Assembly (NCBI RefSeq): GCF_036884655.1
Contig: NC_088342.1
Span: 33,354,001-33,418,000 of the forward strand
Direction: 5' to 3'
From: Musa acuminata AAA Group
Taxonomy: Eukaryota > Streptophyta > Magnoliopsida > Zingiberales > Musaceae
DNA: 64,000 nucleotides
Shown here: positions 21,167-34,080 of the stretch, in pieces
How positions within the stretch are numbered: position 1 is the stretch's first letter
Layout: every line of letters starts with the position of its first letter
The notes under the pieces: model-generated
What the model was told of the DNA's origin: nothing
Database searches by the model: none
The model's input: only the letters and a program-made list of their open reading frames with translations
Program-made: the position numbers and the translations under genes

Positions 21167-24100
21167 AGCATTAGATCTAACCGTGGAGGGGAATATTACA
21201 ACAGAAATGACGGCTCAAGTGAATAACGTCGAGGACCATTTGCTCTATGCTTAGAGGAGTGTGGAATTATCCCTCTGTATAAAATGCCAAGGTCACCTAA
21301 CATGAATGGTGTAGTTGAAAGACGAAACTGCATACTTAAAGACATAGTAAGAAATATGATTTTTTAATCTACTTTGCCAGAGTCACCCTGAAGAGAAGCA
21401 ATAAAAACTATAGCTTACATTCTTATAGAGTACCAATTAAAGCAACTACAAAAACACCTTATGAGCTTTGGACCGGAAGAAAGCCTAGTCTAAGACACTT
21501 TCATAGGTTGTCTATCTAAGACAAGGCTTTACAGGCCTAACGAAAAGAAATTGGAACCCCAAACAATAAGCAATTATTTTATTGGTTATTCTGAACGATC
21601 TAAGGGGTACAAATTTTATAATCCCAAATCAATAAATATTTTTGAGACGAGTATTGCTACAAGGATATTGAGTTTGGGGGGAGAAATAAGGTTAAAGACT
21701 TTACGTTTGAGGAAGAATTGGTTCAATTTAATCCAATTTATATAGTTGCCACTGATGTGGTAAATTCAATACCTCAAAAGGATATAGTTATTTCAACTCT
21801 CATATAGTATAAGAAAATTATTCATGAGGATCAAACTCAACATCCATAAGAACATATGCCACAAGAGCTAGCACCTTTGTGATGATCCATTAGGGTAAGG
21901 AGGAGTGTCATTTCATATGATTATATGGTATTTCTCTGGGAACATGAAAAAAGTAGTGATATGATGGAAGATGATCCAATCAACTTCTGTCAAGCCATAG
22001 AGGATTCCAATTCTGATAAGTGGATTAAAGCAATGAATCAAGAGTATAAGTCCATACAAGACAATAAAGTTTGAGAACTTGTCCCATTACTAGAAGGAGT
22101 GAAACCTATTGGTTGTAAATGAATTTTTAAAACCAAAGGGGATTCTAATGGTAATGTGGAGAGATATAATGCACGTCTTGTGGCAAAGGGCTATACTCAA
22201 AAAGAAGGGATTGACTTTAAATAAACCTCTCCGGTTTTAACGAATGACTCTTTTAGAATAATTATGGCTTTAGCCACACATTTTGATTTGGAGCTCTTTT
22301 AGATGGATGTCAAAATAACAATTCTCAATGGAAATATTGATGAAATAATTTATATGGTACAACCAGAATACTTTGTATCAAAAGAACCTAAAGAAAATAA
22401 TATGTAAATTGATAAAATCTATCTATGAGATAAAACATATTGAATCTTGGATTTTGACGATGAAATCAATTAATGAGTTTACGATCTAATGTACATTTAA
22501 GTGACGTAGGACTATATTCAATCAGGAAAGATAAATTGATTAAAGCGGTGGAATCAAAAGTTGGGCTAAAATGGAACATGTCAGAAGATTGGATGTCGGA
22601 CCGGAGGAATGGTCGACATATCAGCAGAAGGCTTCGTGCCATGAGTTCGAGCATCGGGCCAAAAGGATCAGACATTGCACTAAGGAGATCGGGTGTTGCG
22701 GATATCAACATGTCGATTGGGCAATACATCATAAGAGAGGACGATATGCCGAAGGTTCGGGTGAAGCATCGGATGAACCAATGACATGTTGGATAACTTA
22801 GAATTCTTACTTATAATAATTTGTCTAGATCGAAGTAGTTTTAGTTCTAATTGGATTGTTTAGAATGTAATTAGACCAACTCAATTATGGGTTAACTCGG
22901 CCTGAATTGGGGTTATTTTGGGCCAAGTGGAAGGCCCAATTAGTGACCCATAGTTGGCCCAAGCTGTGACACTGCCAGTTTAGGTGATAATATTGCTCAG
23001 ATACAATCTCCCAGACTGTGTTAGGCGATGGTACCACCTAGTCTCAAACTAGCAGGCGGTGGTATTGCTAGTACCCCGAAAACCCAAGATGAGATCATTT
23101 GGTCCCTAAATTTGAATTCATTTGGGGCCTAAAAAAGCCCTACTCATCCTTACTCAGTAAACACATCAATTGTGAGTTAAAGAAAAGAAAAATGCTATAG
23201 TAATATTATAAAAACTCGTCTCAAGCTCTCAGTATTATATATGAAGTTTAAGAGAGAGGTGAGGTTGTAAAGGTTATCTCCTAAACCGGTGAAAAGGAGA
23301 AAATGGGTGTAAAAGGATAGTTGATCTTCCTCCGTTGAAAGAAGATCGATAGTGAAAGCCGATGGCCTTGAGTGAAGAGGAATCAGGAGTGGATGCAGGT
23401 CACGATGATCGAACCACTATAAAACTTAGTTTGTATTTATATTTTATTTTTTACCTTTATTGCAAACTGCTTTACTTGCTCATTACATTTTTATGAACGT
23501 TTTCGAGTTAAACATATTTCCAATATGATTTTATCGAACGAAATTTTCGAATCGATGTAATTTTTATCGTAAGCACTAATTCACACTCCCCCCCTCTTAG
23601 TGCCGATTTCGATCCTAACAAAACAAACATCCTTTTAGTAGTATCACAAATTTCATCAAGTAATTATCTCATTTGGTTTTAAGATGAATGTTGTTGATGA
23701 TTGCATGTATCATAAATTCAGTGGGAGCAAATTTATTTTACTAATATTTTATATGGATGACATTCTGCTTGCCACTAATGATATAGACATATTGCACGAA
23801 ACCAAGAGATTTTTATCTAGAAATTTTGAGATGAAAGATCTTGGTGATGCCCCTTTTGTATTAGGAATCCAGATACACCGAGATAGATCGCGAGGTATTC
23901 TAGGATTATTACAAAGGAACTATATCGATAAAGTACTCAAAAGGTTTAGCATATAGGATTGTAAACCAGGAGACACCCCTATCACAAAGGGAGACAAGTT
24001 CAGTCTCAATTAGTGCCTTAAAAAAAATCTGGAAACTTAAGAAATGCAGAAGATTTCCTATGCATTAGCTTTAGGGAGTCTAATGTATGCACAGGTTTGT

Positions 24101-24285
24101 ACGCGTCAAGATATAATGTACATTGTTGGAATGTTAGATAGATACTTAAGCAATCATGGAATGAATCATTGGAATGTAGCTAAAAGAGTCATGAGATATT
24201 TAAAGAGAACAAAAGATCATATGGGAGATCAGACCATTTGAAGATCATTGGATATTCTGACTCCGATTTTACTAGATGCTAAGAC
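21167..24285 (+). pseudogene. Decayed Ty1/copia pol, copy 2
   Basis: Same stops and truncation points as copy 1. Confidence 0.85.
22438..23620 (+). mobile_element. Solo LTR, copy 2
   Basis: Duplications at 22433-22437 and 23621-23625. Shares two base differences from copy 1 near 22887 and 22910 with copies 3 and 4. Confidence 0.85.
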
Positions 24286-25161
24286 AATATGATTTAATAT
24301 TCTCCGACACATTCAAAAATAATAATTAATTATAAAAATAATATATAATTAATCTAGAATTATACACATGAATACATTTAATGAGACTTATATTTTATAA
24401 TTTATAATTTATACAAATACTATATTGTGGAGCATGACATAGTTGTAATATGCTTAGACATCTAAGATTACAATTAATTAAAGGTCAAAGAGAGTTAAGT
24501 TGGTAATTGCTGATTTATTTGGCAAATCAAAAATTTATGGCTATTGAATTGACTTGCTAAATACATAAGAAAGATCAGAAAAACTCAACCATATGACTTT
24601 AACTTAGTGTAAAAAAAAATCTAATTAATGAAATACGATGTTAATTTAAAGCTGAAGTAAATGCATTCTGAAAGTAGAAATTTATTCAGAAAAAAGGAAA
24701 GAAAAAAGTGTAAGAGTTGTTTGTATTAGTTTGAAAATAGTATCTCATTCATTTCAATATAGTGCTACTTGATTAACCTCTCATCAGATTCTATCGTTAT
24801 TGTTGGAGAAGCATCTTATGCTTATATTTACAGTGTGCAAAACTAGGAGGAAAAAGAAAGGCCATGCTCAACATCAAACACAATGAAAAAGTATTGCATT
24901 TCGGAAGGAGATTATTATCAAACCATGAGTGCTTTCAACGTTCCCAAAAATGACGGCACAGTTCCAGTGGAAGAATAGTCAATACTCTGAAATTTGGAAC
25001 CTATTTTTCTGAAGCAAAATCTCAAAATATATTATGCTGCAATGGAGCAATGGTTCAGTTCTTTTCATTGCAATCTGAGGCCATCAAAAAATTACAATCT
25101 GTCCAGAAAATTCAGACGTAAGTGAATTTGAACGATCCCTCCAAGTACTTCAACATCAAGG

Positions 25162-25905
25162 TCATTCTTCTTCCTCTCCTTTTACAACATCAACACTTGC
25201 TTTGATTTCAGAAGACTCACTTACAAGTAACATAAGCTCCTTGAAAAAGAAGTCTAACTTATTGCAGTCAAAATCTTCGATTGCCGATGATACTGTCGCT
25301 TTTGATCTTTGATGAGATTGTTTATTTTCTTGTTGTAGTTGAAAGTGATACATTCTCAGAGCATCGTCCGTGGAAATCTCTTGAACGGGCTTGTAAAGAC
25401 TTTGAAACGTGCATCTGTCTTCAAGCTTCTTAACTAACTTTTCTTTGAATTGATCTGGGAGGTTTACAAATGCACTACGAAATAATGTAGGAAAAATAAG
25501 ATACCAAAATTCTTCTGCAGAAAGAGATCAGTAAATACTATCACTTTTCACCTTGTGATGCCTCTAACAATTCCCCATTTGTAACCACTGCTTGCAGATT
25601 GCTTAAACCCAATGTTGAAGCCCTCTTGGGCAGAAGCTTCCTTTCCTGCAGATATACCATCTCGATAACCCATATAAACTTTTGTCAAGGGTTCCATATG
25701 ATACATCCTCAAGTTTAAAGCCCTAAAAGTTTTACTATGAAGAGTTTTGGACAAAGGATATGCATATCATTTATAGATTGCAAGGATACTGTATAAAATT
25801 GATCATAACGCCTCTTCTGTTCTCTGTTTAAGTCAGCATCTGAGATTTCATTCAGAAGCCCATCATCACACCAAGAATCATCAGAAGCATGCTCTGGAAC
25901 TAAAA
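25162..25905 (-). CDS. YAE1/LTO1-like gene, third occurrence
   Basis: Exons at 25790-25905, 25552-25678 and 25162-25474, spanning the chosen boundary of copies 2 and 3. Coding sequence looks the same as at 12522-13265. The young retrotransposon sits about 1.7 kb upstream, in the possible promoter region of this copy only. Confidence 0.6.
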
Positions 25906-27585
25906 CTAACTCATTAGCATATTAAACTTTGTATTTGGTCAAAACAACCATGGCAGTATATCATACAACTTCCACAAAAGGCATCATGTAAATGCTACAT
26001 AAACACCAAAGAGACCAAAATGTCATCTAATATATCCATAATATAGTCACTAATTTGAGGAAGAATGAAATTAAAATTTTAGTTTTGATGAAACTATACT
26101 CTGCACATGAATTGCTATGCATGCATCTAGGCCAATCAAATTCAATCGTCTCTGACTTTAAAGGAACAATTCATTCGATTCCAAAATCTCCACATGTGCA
26201 TGCTCGCTCAATAGCAGAAATGAAAAAGAAACAGTAAAACAATATGATGCATGAGCAATTAAATTAATTTATTAATAAAATAAATTTAATTTGTTTACAG
26301 ATATTTTACATATGTAATAACATGAAAATATCTACTCAACGAGGAGAAAAAGAAAGAAAAAATACAACAAAAAAGAAATCATATTATTGAAAATTACAAA
26401 TCTTGATTGAATATCTTAAAGATTCATCTCTATAAAGATGAAAGATTATCAATCAAAAATATCATGAAGAGAGGAAGACTATTTCTCAAATCAAATCAGA
26501 AACGAAGAACAAGATATCATATATTTGATTTGATGCGATTGTAATTTTTTAAATTTCTGTAATTTTCTTTTTATTCTTATACTTGAGCATATAAAAATGG
26601 GCTATAACATTGTAATGTATGAATAAAAAAAGGATCCATGAATCAAGTTTTTTTCCTTTCCCACCTTGTGAGGCATGCGGAGGTGCAAGACTTCTATCCT
26701 AGGAGTGTTATCTTTGAGCCAATTGGATAGTTATACATTTGCTTATTATTTTTAGTTATTATCTTTCACTTTTCTCTTTCTATTCCTCCACTATGAAAGT
26801 AATTTGTTGTTGCTCGTCCTACATGCCAACCAATATTGAACACTTCAAAATTAAATATACCATCACATAAGTCTCAGAGATATAACCGCAGTGCCTCACC
26901 ACAATGCTAAAAACTTTGCAAATATCTAGTATTGGTAACAAACCTCATAGCAAACTTTTTACCTTCATCCTCTTGTGATGATCTAAGCATGTCCTACAAA
27001 TAAATCAATTTGTTCCAAAGAGAAACAGAAGAATAGAAATAGCAGGTGCCACCAATTCCACCAAGTAAACCTTTTTCATATAAAAATATGACCAAAAGTA
27101 TCAAATTTATGAGGAAAAAAAAAGCTCACTGAGGGAAAGAACAAGGGTGATCTAGAAGTTGTCCGCTTGCGGAGGGAGGGCAGCCATCAGAGTTAGAGCT
27201 TATCGGGAGAATCACATCAATCGGATCGATAAGCAGCAAAAACACATAGTCCTAGATTAATCATGAGGACCAGATTGATGGCGGAAAAGAATCTTGCACT
27301 GCATCTTCTTTAGGGTTTTCGAACTAGAAAAGTGCGAGAAGGGAATTGGGGGCTAACCGTGAAGTTCTGAACAAGATATGGTCGATTGTAATGCATTAAA
27401 TAAATTTGTGAGAGAGTAGGGAACTCTCTTCTTTCCTTAGAGAGAGAAGCTCTGGGTTTCTAAGGCGATAAGGACAACCCCATTGCCTTCTCCCTCCTTA
27501 ATTCCACCTTTGATGCGACCCAACCACACCCTTCCCCACCCCCCCCCGCCCCCAACTACTGGCTTCACATCCCCTACTTGGCTCT
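25906..27585. other. Upstream region of YAE1-like gene, copy 3, interrupted by insertion
   Basis: Same content as 626-2305. It ends at the gctct duplicated by the retrotransposon at 27586. Confidence 0.35.
27581..27585. repeat. Left target-site duplication (gctct)
   Basis: Matches 36912-36916. The empty site occurs once in the other units, for example 2301-2305 and 49552-49556. Confidence 0.95.
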
Positions 27586-28798
27586 TGTTAGGATCGGAGC
27601 GGCACTAAGAGGGGGGGGTGAATTAGTGCAGCGGATTAAAACTTCGATTTTAATAAAATCTTTCGTACGTTAAGAACGAAGCTTGAGAAATTTAACTTGA
27701 AGGCGTATTGCAGCAAGAGTAATAAGGAACTAATGCAGTAAGAAGATTTGCAGTAATGTAAATGACAATATTAAAAAGCAAACCAGAGATTACGCCGATT
27801 TTTAGAGTGGTTCGGTCAAATGACCTACTCCACTTGCGAGGCCCCTCTTCGATGAGGCTCCCACCTTCCACTAGCAAGTCTCTTGAAAATGGAAGGGTAA
27901 ACACCCCTCTTACAACCTTTTACAAGCAGCTCAACCTCTTACAAATTTTCAATAAGAAAGAAGGAGGAGAACTCTCTAGCAAATTGAAAACAAGGCTTGC
28001 TAAGACTTTCTAAGACTTTTCTCTCAATCAAAATGCTTCTCAAAAGTTGTAACCTCAGCTGAGATTTGAGGGGTATTTATAGGCCTCAAGAGGATTCAAA
28101 TTTTGGGCTCCAAAATTTGAATTCTCTTAGGGTTCCCGGTGCTGGCGGTTCCACCGCCCAGCCAGACGGTGCCACCGCCCAGCGTTCGGGTGCTGGGCGG
28201 TGCCACCGCCCAGCCAAGGAGGTGTCACCGCCCAGCACTCGGGTGCTGGGCGGTGCCACCGCCCAGCCAGGCGGTTCCACCGCCTGACTTTCCGATTCAT
28301 TGGTTTGGCTTATTTTTCGCCCAAACCAAATCTGATTTTGGCCCCAGTTGGCCCCTAACCAGGATATAGGATTATCTCTTAATCCTAATCCTAATTACAG
28401 GTGAACTACATAAAAAAAACATCCTAAGCAAGTTTTTTAACCGCGAACGTCGAGTCTTGTTCCGGCGAGCTTTTCCGACGAACTCTTCCGACGGACTCCC
28501 TGCAAGCTCCCAATCTTTATGATGACTTTAACGAGTAGCCGAGCCTTCTTGGTGATCTCCGCGAGCCTCCGACGATTTCTTCGGCGAACTTCCAACACGT
28601 TCCCGATTTCTTCTCGGACGGTTCCGGCAGCATCTCCGATGATTCTCCGGTCTCTTAAACGTCTATCAAACTCGACTCCGGTATCCTTGCTTTATGTTTT
28701 CTGATTATCGTAGTTAATCCTGCACACTTAACTCAATAATATGGATTAGATCAATTAACCCACCAATTGATTATATCATCAAAATCCGAGATTCAACA
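27586..28798 (-). repeat. 3' LTR of young copia element
   Basis: 1213 bp. Contains a GC-rich block (about 28136-28290) with two 23-base near-palindromes at 28192-28214 and 28245-28267. No difference from the other LTR was seen by eye. Confidence 0.93.
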
Positions 28799-28800
28799 AT

Positions 28801-28812
28801 CTCCCCCTTTTT
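28801..28812 (-). other. Polypurine tract
   Basis: Minus strand AAAAAGGGGGAG, two bases before the 3' LTR; primes plus-strand DNA synthesis. Confidence 0.9.
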
Positions 28813-29441
28813 GATGATGACAATCAATTGATGACGGAGTTAAACATAACTCCCCCTATCTATATGCCATATTATGAGAAGATAAAACACTTGAATTTCA
28901 TCATTGAATTCAAGTATAAACCTATAAGCTCTAACCGTAGAACTTATCGTTATTCTCATTAAGCATAATGTAAATGCGAAACTTTGATGAAAATCTTTTT
29001 CAAGTCGAAAGATAAGAGACAAATTTTACTATTGACAAGAGATAAAGATTTTCAACTTGAATTGCATGATTATACATTTTAGACATGCATTCAATATGAT
29101 CAATCAATCTTACAATATTTTCAAGGATTTTGCAAGGCATATAAGATAATCATATCACACAAGTTCATACAAGTTTTTGTAATTCATATTAGCCATTGCT
29201 ATCGTTCTGGTGTAAGTCATCACTTCTCCCCCTTTGTCATCAACAAAAAGAGACAAGCCAGCATATTGATGAGCATAGAAAAAGGTTTAGCATGAACTTA
29301 TAAAGGAAAGATCATCATCTATGCAGATTAAGACAGTAGTTATCTAAAGGAAAGATCAGTTATCGTACAATCGATGACAAACATGAACTTGTTTTTTTTT
29401 TTTTTAAACGCAAACAGGACAGAATAAAAAGATACATCAAT
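28813..29441 (-). other. Noncoding stretch between accessory ORF and polypurine tract
   Basis: AT-rich with a T run near 29391-29405. Near the LTR it holds ctccccctt..gatgatgacaa-type sequence in two places (28801 and about 29225), suggesting a second polypurine-like tract. No coding region. Confidence 0.5.
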
Positions 29442-30536
29442 TTAATCCTTAGGAGGTAATCCACAGTGCTGATACATGATATCTATTTTTTCATTCATCT
29501 GTCGTAGTGTCTTCAAAATTTCAACTTGTTGATTCTGAATTTGTTCTTGCTGTGATTTGATCTGAGATAGCTCCGCCATAATGATATCTTCAGAGGAGGA
29601 AACAGGAGCTGAAGGTGCTGCTCCAAAGGGACTAGGAGGAGGAGATTCATTTCCCATAAGAATTGGTGTTTCGGGTTGTTCTATTGGTGTAGGAATTTGA
29701 TCCGTTCTTCTAGGCTGCCTAACCCATATGCCATTGCTAAAAGTGCACCTAAGTTTTTTTAGCAGGTTTTTATTTATTATGTTATATCGATCATTTGGAA
29801 TAGATTCTTCATCGGGTGGAATGCAAATGTCATAGGCATGAAGAATTCTAGTGATTAACCTCCCATATGGCAATATAGTATCCTTAGTCATAATTTCCTG
29901 CATGTGTTGGCGAATCAAGTACCCGAAACAATTATGTTGACCGGTCATAATCCAATACATGGTTCCTATCTCTAATTGACTGACTTCGTCAAGATGAAAT
30001 TGTTTGGGGAATATGATGCTCGTGATAATGTGATGAAGAATTTTAGAATTGAAAGGCATTAAGTGTTCACAGCTCTTGGGTAGGAAGTCAAGGTTTGGAT
30101 TTGCAAAAATTGTGTTCACGGCTTCGGAATAGGTTGCTCCTATTTTTTTGACGTCCCATTTACCTTTAAAATAGCATCCCCTATCTTTTTCAGGTATGCC
30201 AATTAGCTCACAAATGGTGCTGTCAAAAATTCTAATGGGTGTTCCTAGAATGTAAGTGCTTAGGCTATCATTGTCTTCATATAGGTTGGTATAGAACAAT
30301 CTCACTAACCGTGGATAGATTGGTTCATCTATTTGTAGTAGAGGTAGAGCTTCTAGTTGAGCAAACCACTTAATGGGATCTAAGTCCTCTAGTTCATCCA
30401 AATCAATGTATTTTCCCTTATGGACAGATCGGGTTTCAAATTTTCGAAAGCTAAGGGCTACCTCTTTTGATCTAAAAAGGTCATGGTTATATGAATCTCC
30501 TTCAATCCTTATTCCTTTTGATCTCTTTGGAGCCAT
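29442..30536 (-). CDS. Accessory ORF after pol (plant transposon-protein type, env-position)
   Basis: 364 residues, ATG to stop, same strand as gag-pol and 505 bp downstream of pol. It starts MAPKRSKGIRIEG. Residues about 20-270 resemble the putative plant transposon protein domain seen in many SIRE-type and other plant elements (recalled family resemblance, not searched). A proline-rich linker (about 282-318) precedes a glutamine-rich probable coiled coil (about 320-352, AELSQIKSQQEQIQNQQVE). No signal peptide or membrane segment is evident, so an envelope role is not supported. Function unknown. Confidence 0.75.
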   Translation of the reverse strand: MAPKRSKGIRIEGDSYNHDLFRSKEVALSFRKFETRSVHKGKYIDLDELEDLDPIKWFAQLEALPLLQIDEPIYPRLVRLFYTNLYEDNDSLSTYILGTPIRIFDSTICELIGIPEKDRGCYFKGKWDVKKIGATYSEAVNTIFANPNLDFLPKSCEHLMPFNSKILHHIITSIIFPKQFHLDEVSQLEIGTMYWIMTGQHNCFGYLIRQHMQEIMTKDTILPYGRLITRILHAYDICIPPDEESIPNDRYNIINKNLLKKLRCTFSNGIWVRQPRRTDQIPTPIEQPETPILMGNESPPPSPFGAAPSAPVSSSEDIIMAELSQIKSQQEQIQNQQVEILKTLRQMNEKIDIMYQHCGLPPKD

Positions 30537-31041
30537 TTTCTAGACAAGATGATGATGAGATTGTGAAAAATATGCAAGAGAAAGAGAAAAGAAAGGAGGG
30601 ATTTCAAGAGTTACCTTGTGGAGATTACGTTGAGAGATGGAAAGCTTGGACCTCAAGGAATCCTTCTCCAATGTTTCTAAGAGTTGGAATGAGGGTTAGA
30701 GGGAATGGGAGAGAGTGTTTCTTCGGGTTGGGGGCGGTGTCACCGCCGGCCCTAACCCCTCGGGTTAAAGGGGTGACTCGGTCGGTGGCACCGCCAAACT
30801 GGGCGGTGGCACCGCCTGGTGCCCGAGCGCCAATCGGTGCCACCGCCGGATCTGGCGGTTCCACCGCTGGCATCACGTAGAGGAAAGAAAAAAAAGTTTC
30901 TGCCTTCCTTTTGTTTAGCTTCTTCCCTCAAGATCATAATTTAGACTTTAATGGATCATTTTGATTTGAAGAAGAAAGAAGAATTCAAATTCATAAACGA
31001 AGGGAAATGAACGAGTCCTTTTTTTTTTTGTGAAGTTCATT
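30537..31041 (-). other. Spacer between pol and accessory ORF with GC-rich near-palindromes
   Basis: About 30728-30870 holds several blocks of ggcggtggcaccgcc type, the same motif class as in the LTRs. Short open frames here are by-products of these blocks. It may act as leader or promoter for the accessory ORF. Confidence 0.5.
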
Positions 31042-34000
31042 TTAGGGACAATTTAGCATGCCTAATTTCCTTCGGATGAATTCAAATTGATCTTCATTCA
31101 AAGCTTTTGTAAATATATCTGCTAATTGATGCTTTGTGTCAATGAATTCTAGAACAACATCATTGTTAAGAACATGATTGCGTATGAAATGATGCCTAAC
31201 GTCGATGTGCTTAGTTCTAGAGTGCTGAATTGGATTTTTAGTGAGGCATATGGCACTAGTATTATCGCATTTTATGGGAATATTTTCAAGGTGAATTCCA
31301 TAGTCTTCTAATGTATTTTTCATCCAAATTACTTGTGCACAACATGCACTTGCAGCAATGTATTCGGCTTCCGCCGTAGATAGTGCAACTGAATTTTGTT
31401 TCTTGGAAGTCCAAGAAACAAGTGCATGTCCTAAAAATTGGCATGTTCCGGATGTACTTTTTCTATCTATCCTGCATCCGCCAAAATCGGCATCTGCATA
31501 AGCTATTAGATCAAATTTTTCAGATTTTGGATACCACAATCCTAAATTTGAAGTTCCTTTAAGATACCTAAATATTCTTTTAACACTCTTAAGATGAGAT
31601 AATTTAGGATTAGATTGAAACCTAGCGCAAAGTCCTACACTAAACATAATATCCGGTCTAGTCGCAGTGAGGTAGAGTAGACTACCTATCATTCCCCTAT
31701 ATGTTTTTTGATCGAAACTTTCACCAATTTCATCCATATCTAACTTAGTCGCAGTACTCATAGGGGTGTTTATTGCTTTTGAATTATCCATGTTAAATCG
31801 TTTTAACAATTCTAATGTATATTTGGATTGGTTAAGAAATATACCATCATTAAGTTGTTTGATTTGTAATCCCAAAAAGAAAGTTAATTCACCCATTAAA
31901 CTCATTTCAAATTCAAGACTCATACATTTGGCAAATGATTCACATAGTGATTCATCCGAAGAGCCAAACACAATATCGTCAACATAAATTTGCACAATAA
32001 GAAAATTATTTTCAAAATGTTTAATAAACAATGTAGTATCAACCTTGCCTTTGGTAAAATTATTTAAAACAAGAAAGGAACTAAGCCTTTCATACCAAGC
32101 TCTAGGAGCTTGTTTTAAGCCATAGAGAGCTTTAGTCAATTTGAATACATGATTAGGAAGAAGAGAATTTTCAAATCCGGGAGGTTGTTCGACAAATACT
32201 TCTTCGGAAATAAAACCATTCAAGAAAGCACTTTTAATATCCATTTGAAATAGTTTAAAATTATTACTACTAGCATAGGCAAGGAGCATCCTTATGGCTT
32301 CTAATCGAGCCACGGGAGCGAAGGTTTCTTCGTAATCGATACCTTCTTGTTGGTTGAAACCTTTGGCCACTAATCTAGCCTTGTTTCTAACCACGATACC
32401 ATTTTCGTCTTGCTTGTTTCTAAAGACCCACTTAGTACCTATGACTAAGTGGTCACTTGGTCTAGGAACAAGCTTCCATACCTCATTCCTCTCAAATTGG
32501 TTTAATTCTTCTTGCATTGCAATGATCCAAAAATCATCTTTTAAGGCTTCGTCAATGCATTTAGGTTCAATTTGAGAAAGGAAAGCGGCGTTAGCACAGA
32601 AATTTTTGAAAGAAGAACGAGTTTGAACCCCTTTTGATGTATCTCCTATAATTTGCTCTTTTGGATGAGCATCTACATACTTCCATTCTTTTGGTAAAGA
32701 AATTTCGGAAGAAGATGCATTCAAATGGCTATTTTGAGGAGAGGGTTCATTTAAATTCAAATTATCAAAACCAAGATCATCATCAAAATCATTTTTCTTT
32801 AAATCGGAAATTTCATTAAAAACTACATGAATAGACTCTTCAATTACTAAAGTTCTTTTATTAAAAACCCGAAAAGCTTTAGAAACGGAAGAGTAACCAA
32901 GAAAGATGCCTTCATCGGATTTAGCGTCAAATTTTCCTAAAGCATCCCTTTCATTTAAAATAAAGCATTTACAACCAAAAACTTTAAAATAGGAGATGTT
33001 TGGTTTTTTGTTATTCCATAATTCATAGGGAGTTTTGGATAAGGATGGTCTTATTAGGACTCTATTCATGATGTAGCAAGCCGTATTTACGGCTTCGGCC
33101 CAAAAGTACTTAGGTAAACTATGTTCATTCAACATAGTTCTTGCCATTTCTTGTAGGTTTCTATTTTTCCTTTCAACTACTCCATTTTGTTGAGGATTTC
33201 TTGGAGTTGAGAAGTTGTGATTGTACCCATTACTTTCGCAAAAATTCTGAAAGTCACGGTTTTGGAATTCACCACCGTGATCACTCCTAATTGATGAAAT
33301 CATGAAGCCTTTTTCGTTTTGAGTAAGTTTACAAAATTTAGAGAAACACTTGAAGCAATCACTTTTGTGAGCTAGGAAATAGGTCCAAGTGTATCTAGAG
33401 TAGTCATCCACAATCACAAAGGCATATTTGCTTCCACCTAGACTTGTTGTATCAATTGGTCCAAATAAGTCCAAATGGATCAATTGTAATGGTCTAGTAG
33501 TGCTAATTTGATTTTTTGGTTTGAAGCTTGTTTTTATTTGTTTGCCTAGTTGACATGCATCGCATACTTTGTCCTTAATAAACTTTATATTTGGAATTCC
33601 TCGTACTAATTCTTGGGATGAGATCTTAGATATTGTTTTCATGCTTGCATGGCCTAATCTCCTATGCCAAAGCCAAGCATCATCATTTACGGCGGAGAAG
33701 CACATTTCATTACTTAGTTCATCAAGGTTGATGGTATAGACATTATTTTGTTTTAAAGCAATCATAGTCATGTTATGATTTGGTTTTTCAATAATGCACA
33801 TATTTGATTCAAATCTAACGATGTAACCTTTATCGCATAGTTGACTAATACTCAAGAGATTATGTTTCAATCCATCAACTAGTAAGACATCATCAATGGA
33901 AAAATTAAATTTGTTACCAATAGTTCCCTTGCCAATGATTTTGCCCTTGTTGTTGTCTCCGAAGGTAACGTACCCTTCTTCTTTGCTAGTGAGCATAGAG

Positions 34001-34080
34001 AAATGAGATGGATCTCCAGTCATATGTCTTGAGCATCCACTATCGAGATACCATCTCTTGCTCCTAGCTTGTAGGTTTGT
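31042..34080 (-). CDS. pol: Copia pol: protease, integrase, reverse transcriptase, RNase H
   Basis: 1012 codons after the gag TAG in the same frame; numbers below count from the first methionine at 34023. The protease motif [11 protein letters not shown] lies just before that methionine, so it is not the true start. GAG-pre-integrase zinc site: H120, H125, C154, C157. Integrase triad D185, D248, E284 (D-X35-E between the last two). Reverse transcriptase: D595 in [12 protein letters not shown] and the YVDD box at 680-683. RNase H: D844, E885, D920. Order PR-INT-RT-RH defines Ty1/copia. All catalytic residues are present and no frameshift was seen. Expression needs readthrough of TAG, or the stop is a mutation. 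Confidence 0.93.
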   Translation of the reverse strand, partial: TNLQARSKRWYLDSGCSRHMTGDPSHFSMLTSKEEGYVTFGDNNKGKIIGKGTIGNKFNFSIDDVLLVDGLKHNLLSISQLCDKGYIVRFESNMCIIEKPNHNMTMIALKQNNVYTINLDELSNEMCFSAVNDDAWLWHRRLGHASMKTISKISSQELVRGIPNIKFIKDKVCDACQLGKQIKTSFKPKNQISTTRPLQLIHLDLFGPIDTTSLGGSKYAFVIVDDYSRYTWTYFLAHKSDCFKCFSKFCKLTQNEKGFMISSIRSDHGGEFQNRDFQNFCESNGYNHNFSTPRNPQQNGVVERKNRNLQEMARTMLNEHSLPKYFWAEAVNTACYIMNRVLIRPSLSKTPYELWNNKKPNISYFKVFGCKCFILNERDALGKFDAKSDEGIFLGYSSVSKAFRVFNKRTLVIEESIHVVFNEISDLKKNDFDDDLGFDNLNLNEPSPQNSHLNASSSEISLPKEWKYVDAHPKEQIIGDTSKGVQTRSSFKNFCANAAFLSQIEPKCIDEALKDDFWIIAMQEELNQFERNEVWKLVPRPSDHLVIGTKWVFRNKQDENGIVVRNKARLVAKGFNQQEGIDYEETFAPVARLEAIRMLLAYASSNNFKLFQMDIKSAFLNGFISEEVFVEQPPGFENSLLPNHVFKLTKALYGLKQAPRAWYERLSSFLVLNNFTKGKVDTTLFIKHFENNFLIVQIYVDDIVFGSSDESLCESFAKCMSLEFEMSLMGELTFFLGLQIKQLNDGIFLNQSKYTLELLKRFNMDNSKAINTPMSTATKLDMDEIGESFDQKTYRGMIGSLLYLTATRPDIMFSVGLCARFQSNPKLSHLKSVKRIFRYLKGTSNLGLWYPKSEKFDLIAYADADFGGCRIDRKSTSGTCQFLGHALVSWTSKKQNSVALSTAEAEYIAASACCAQVIWMKNTLEDYGIHLENIPIKCDNTSAICLTKNPIQHSRTKHIDVRHHFIRNHVLNNDVVLEFIDTKHQLADIFTKALNEDQFEFIRRKLGMLNCP

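Larger units (their letters stand above)
12641..25280. repeat. 12.64-kb tandem unit, copy 2
   Basis: Complete copy of 12,640 bp and the cleanest reference unit. It shares T at 19456, A at 19481 and A at 19982 with copy 3, against copies 1 and 4. One private difference seen is A in the T-rich stretch near 23446. Confidence 0.97.

Noticed and set aside
28066..28369. Proline/glycine-rich open frames in the LTR
   Set aside because: They translate the GC-rich near-palindromes, on both strands, in noncoding LTR DNA.
29442..30536. Retroviral envelope gene
   Set aside because: Position fits the env-like label used for SIRE elements, but no signal peptide, membrane segment or cleavage motif is visible.
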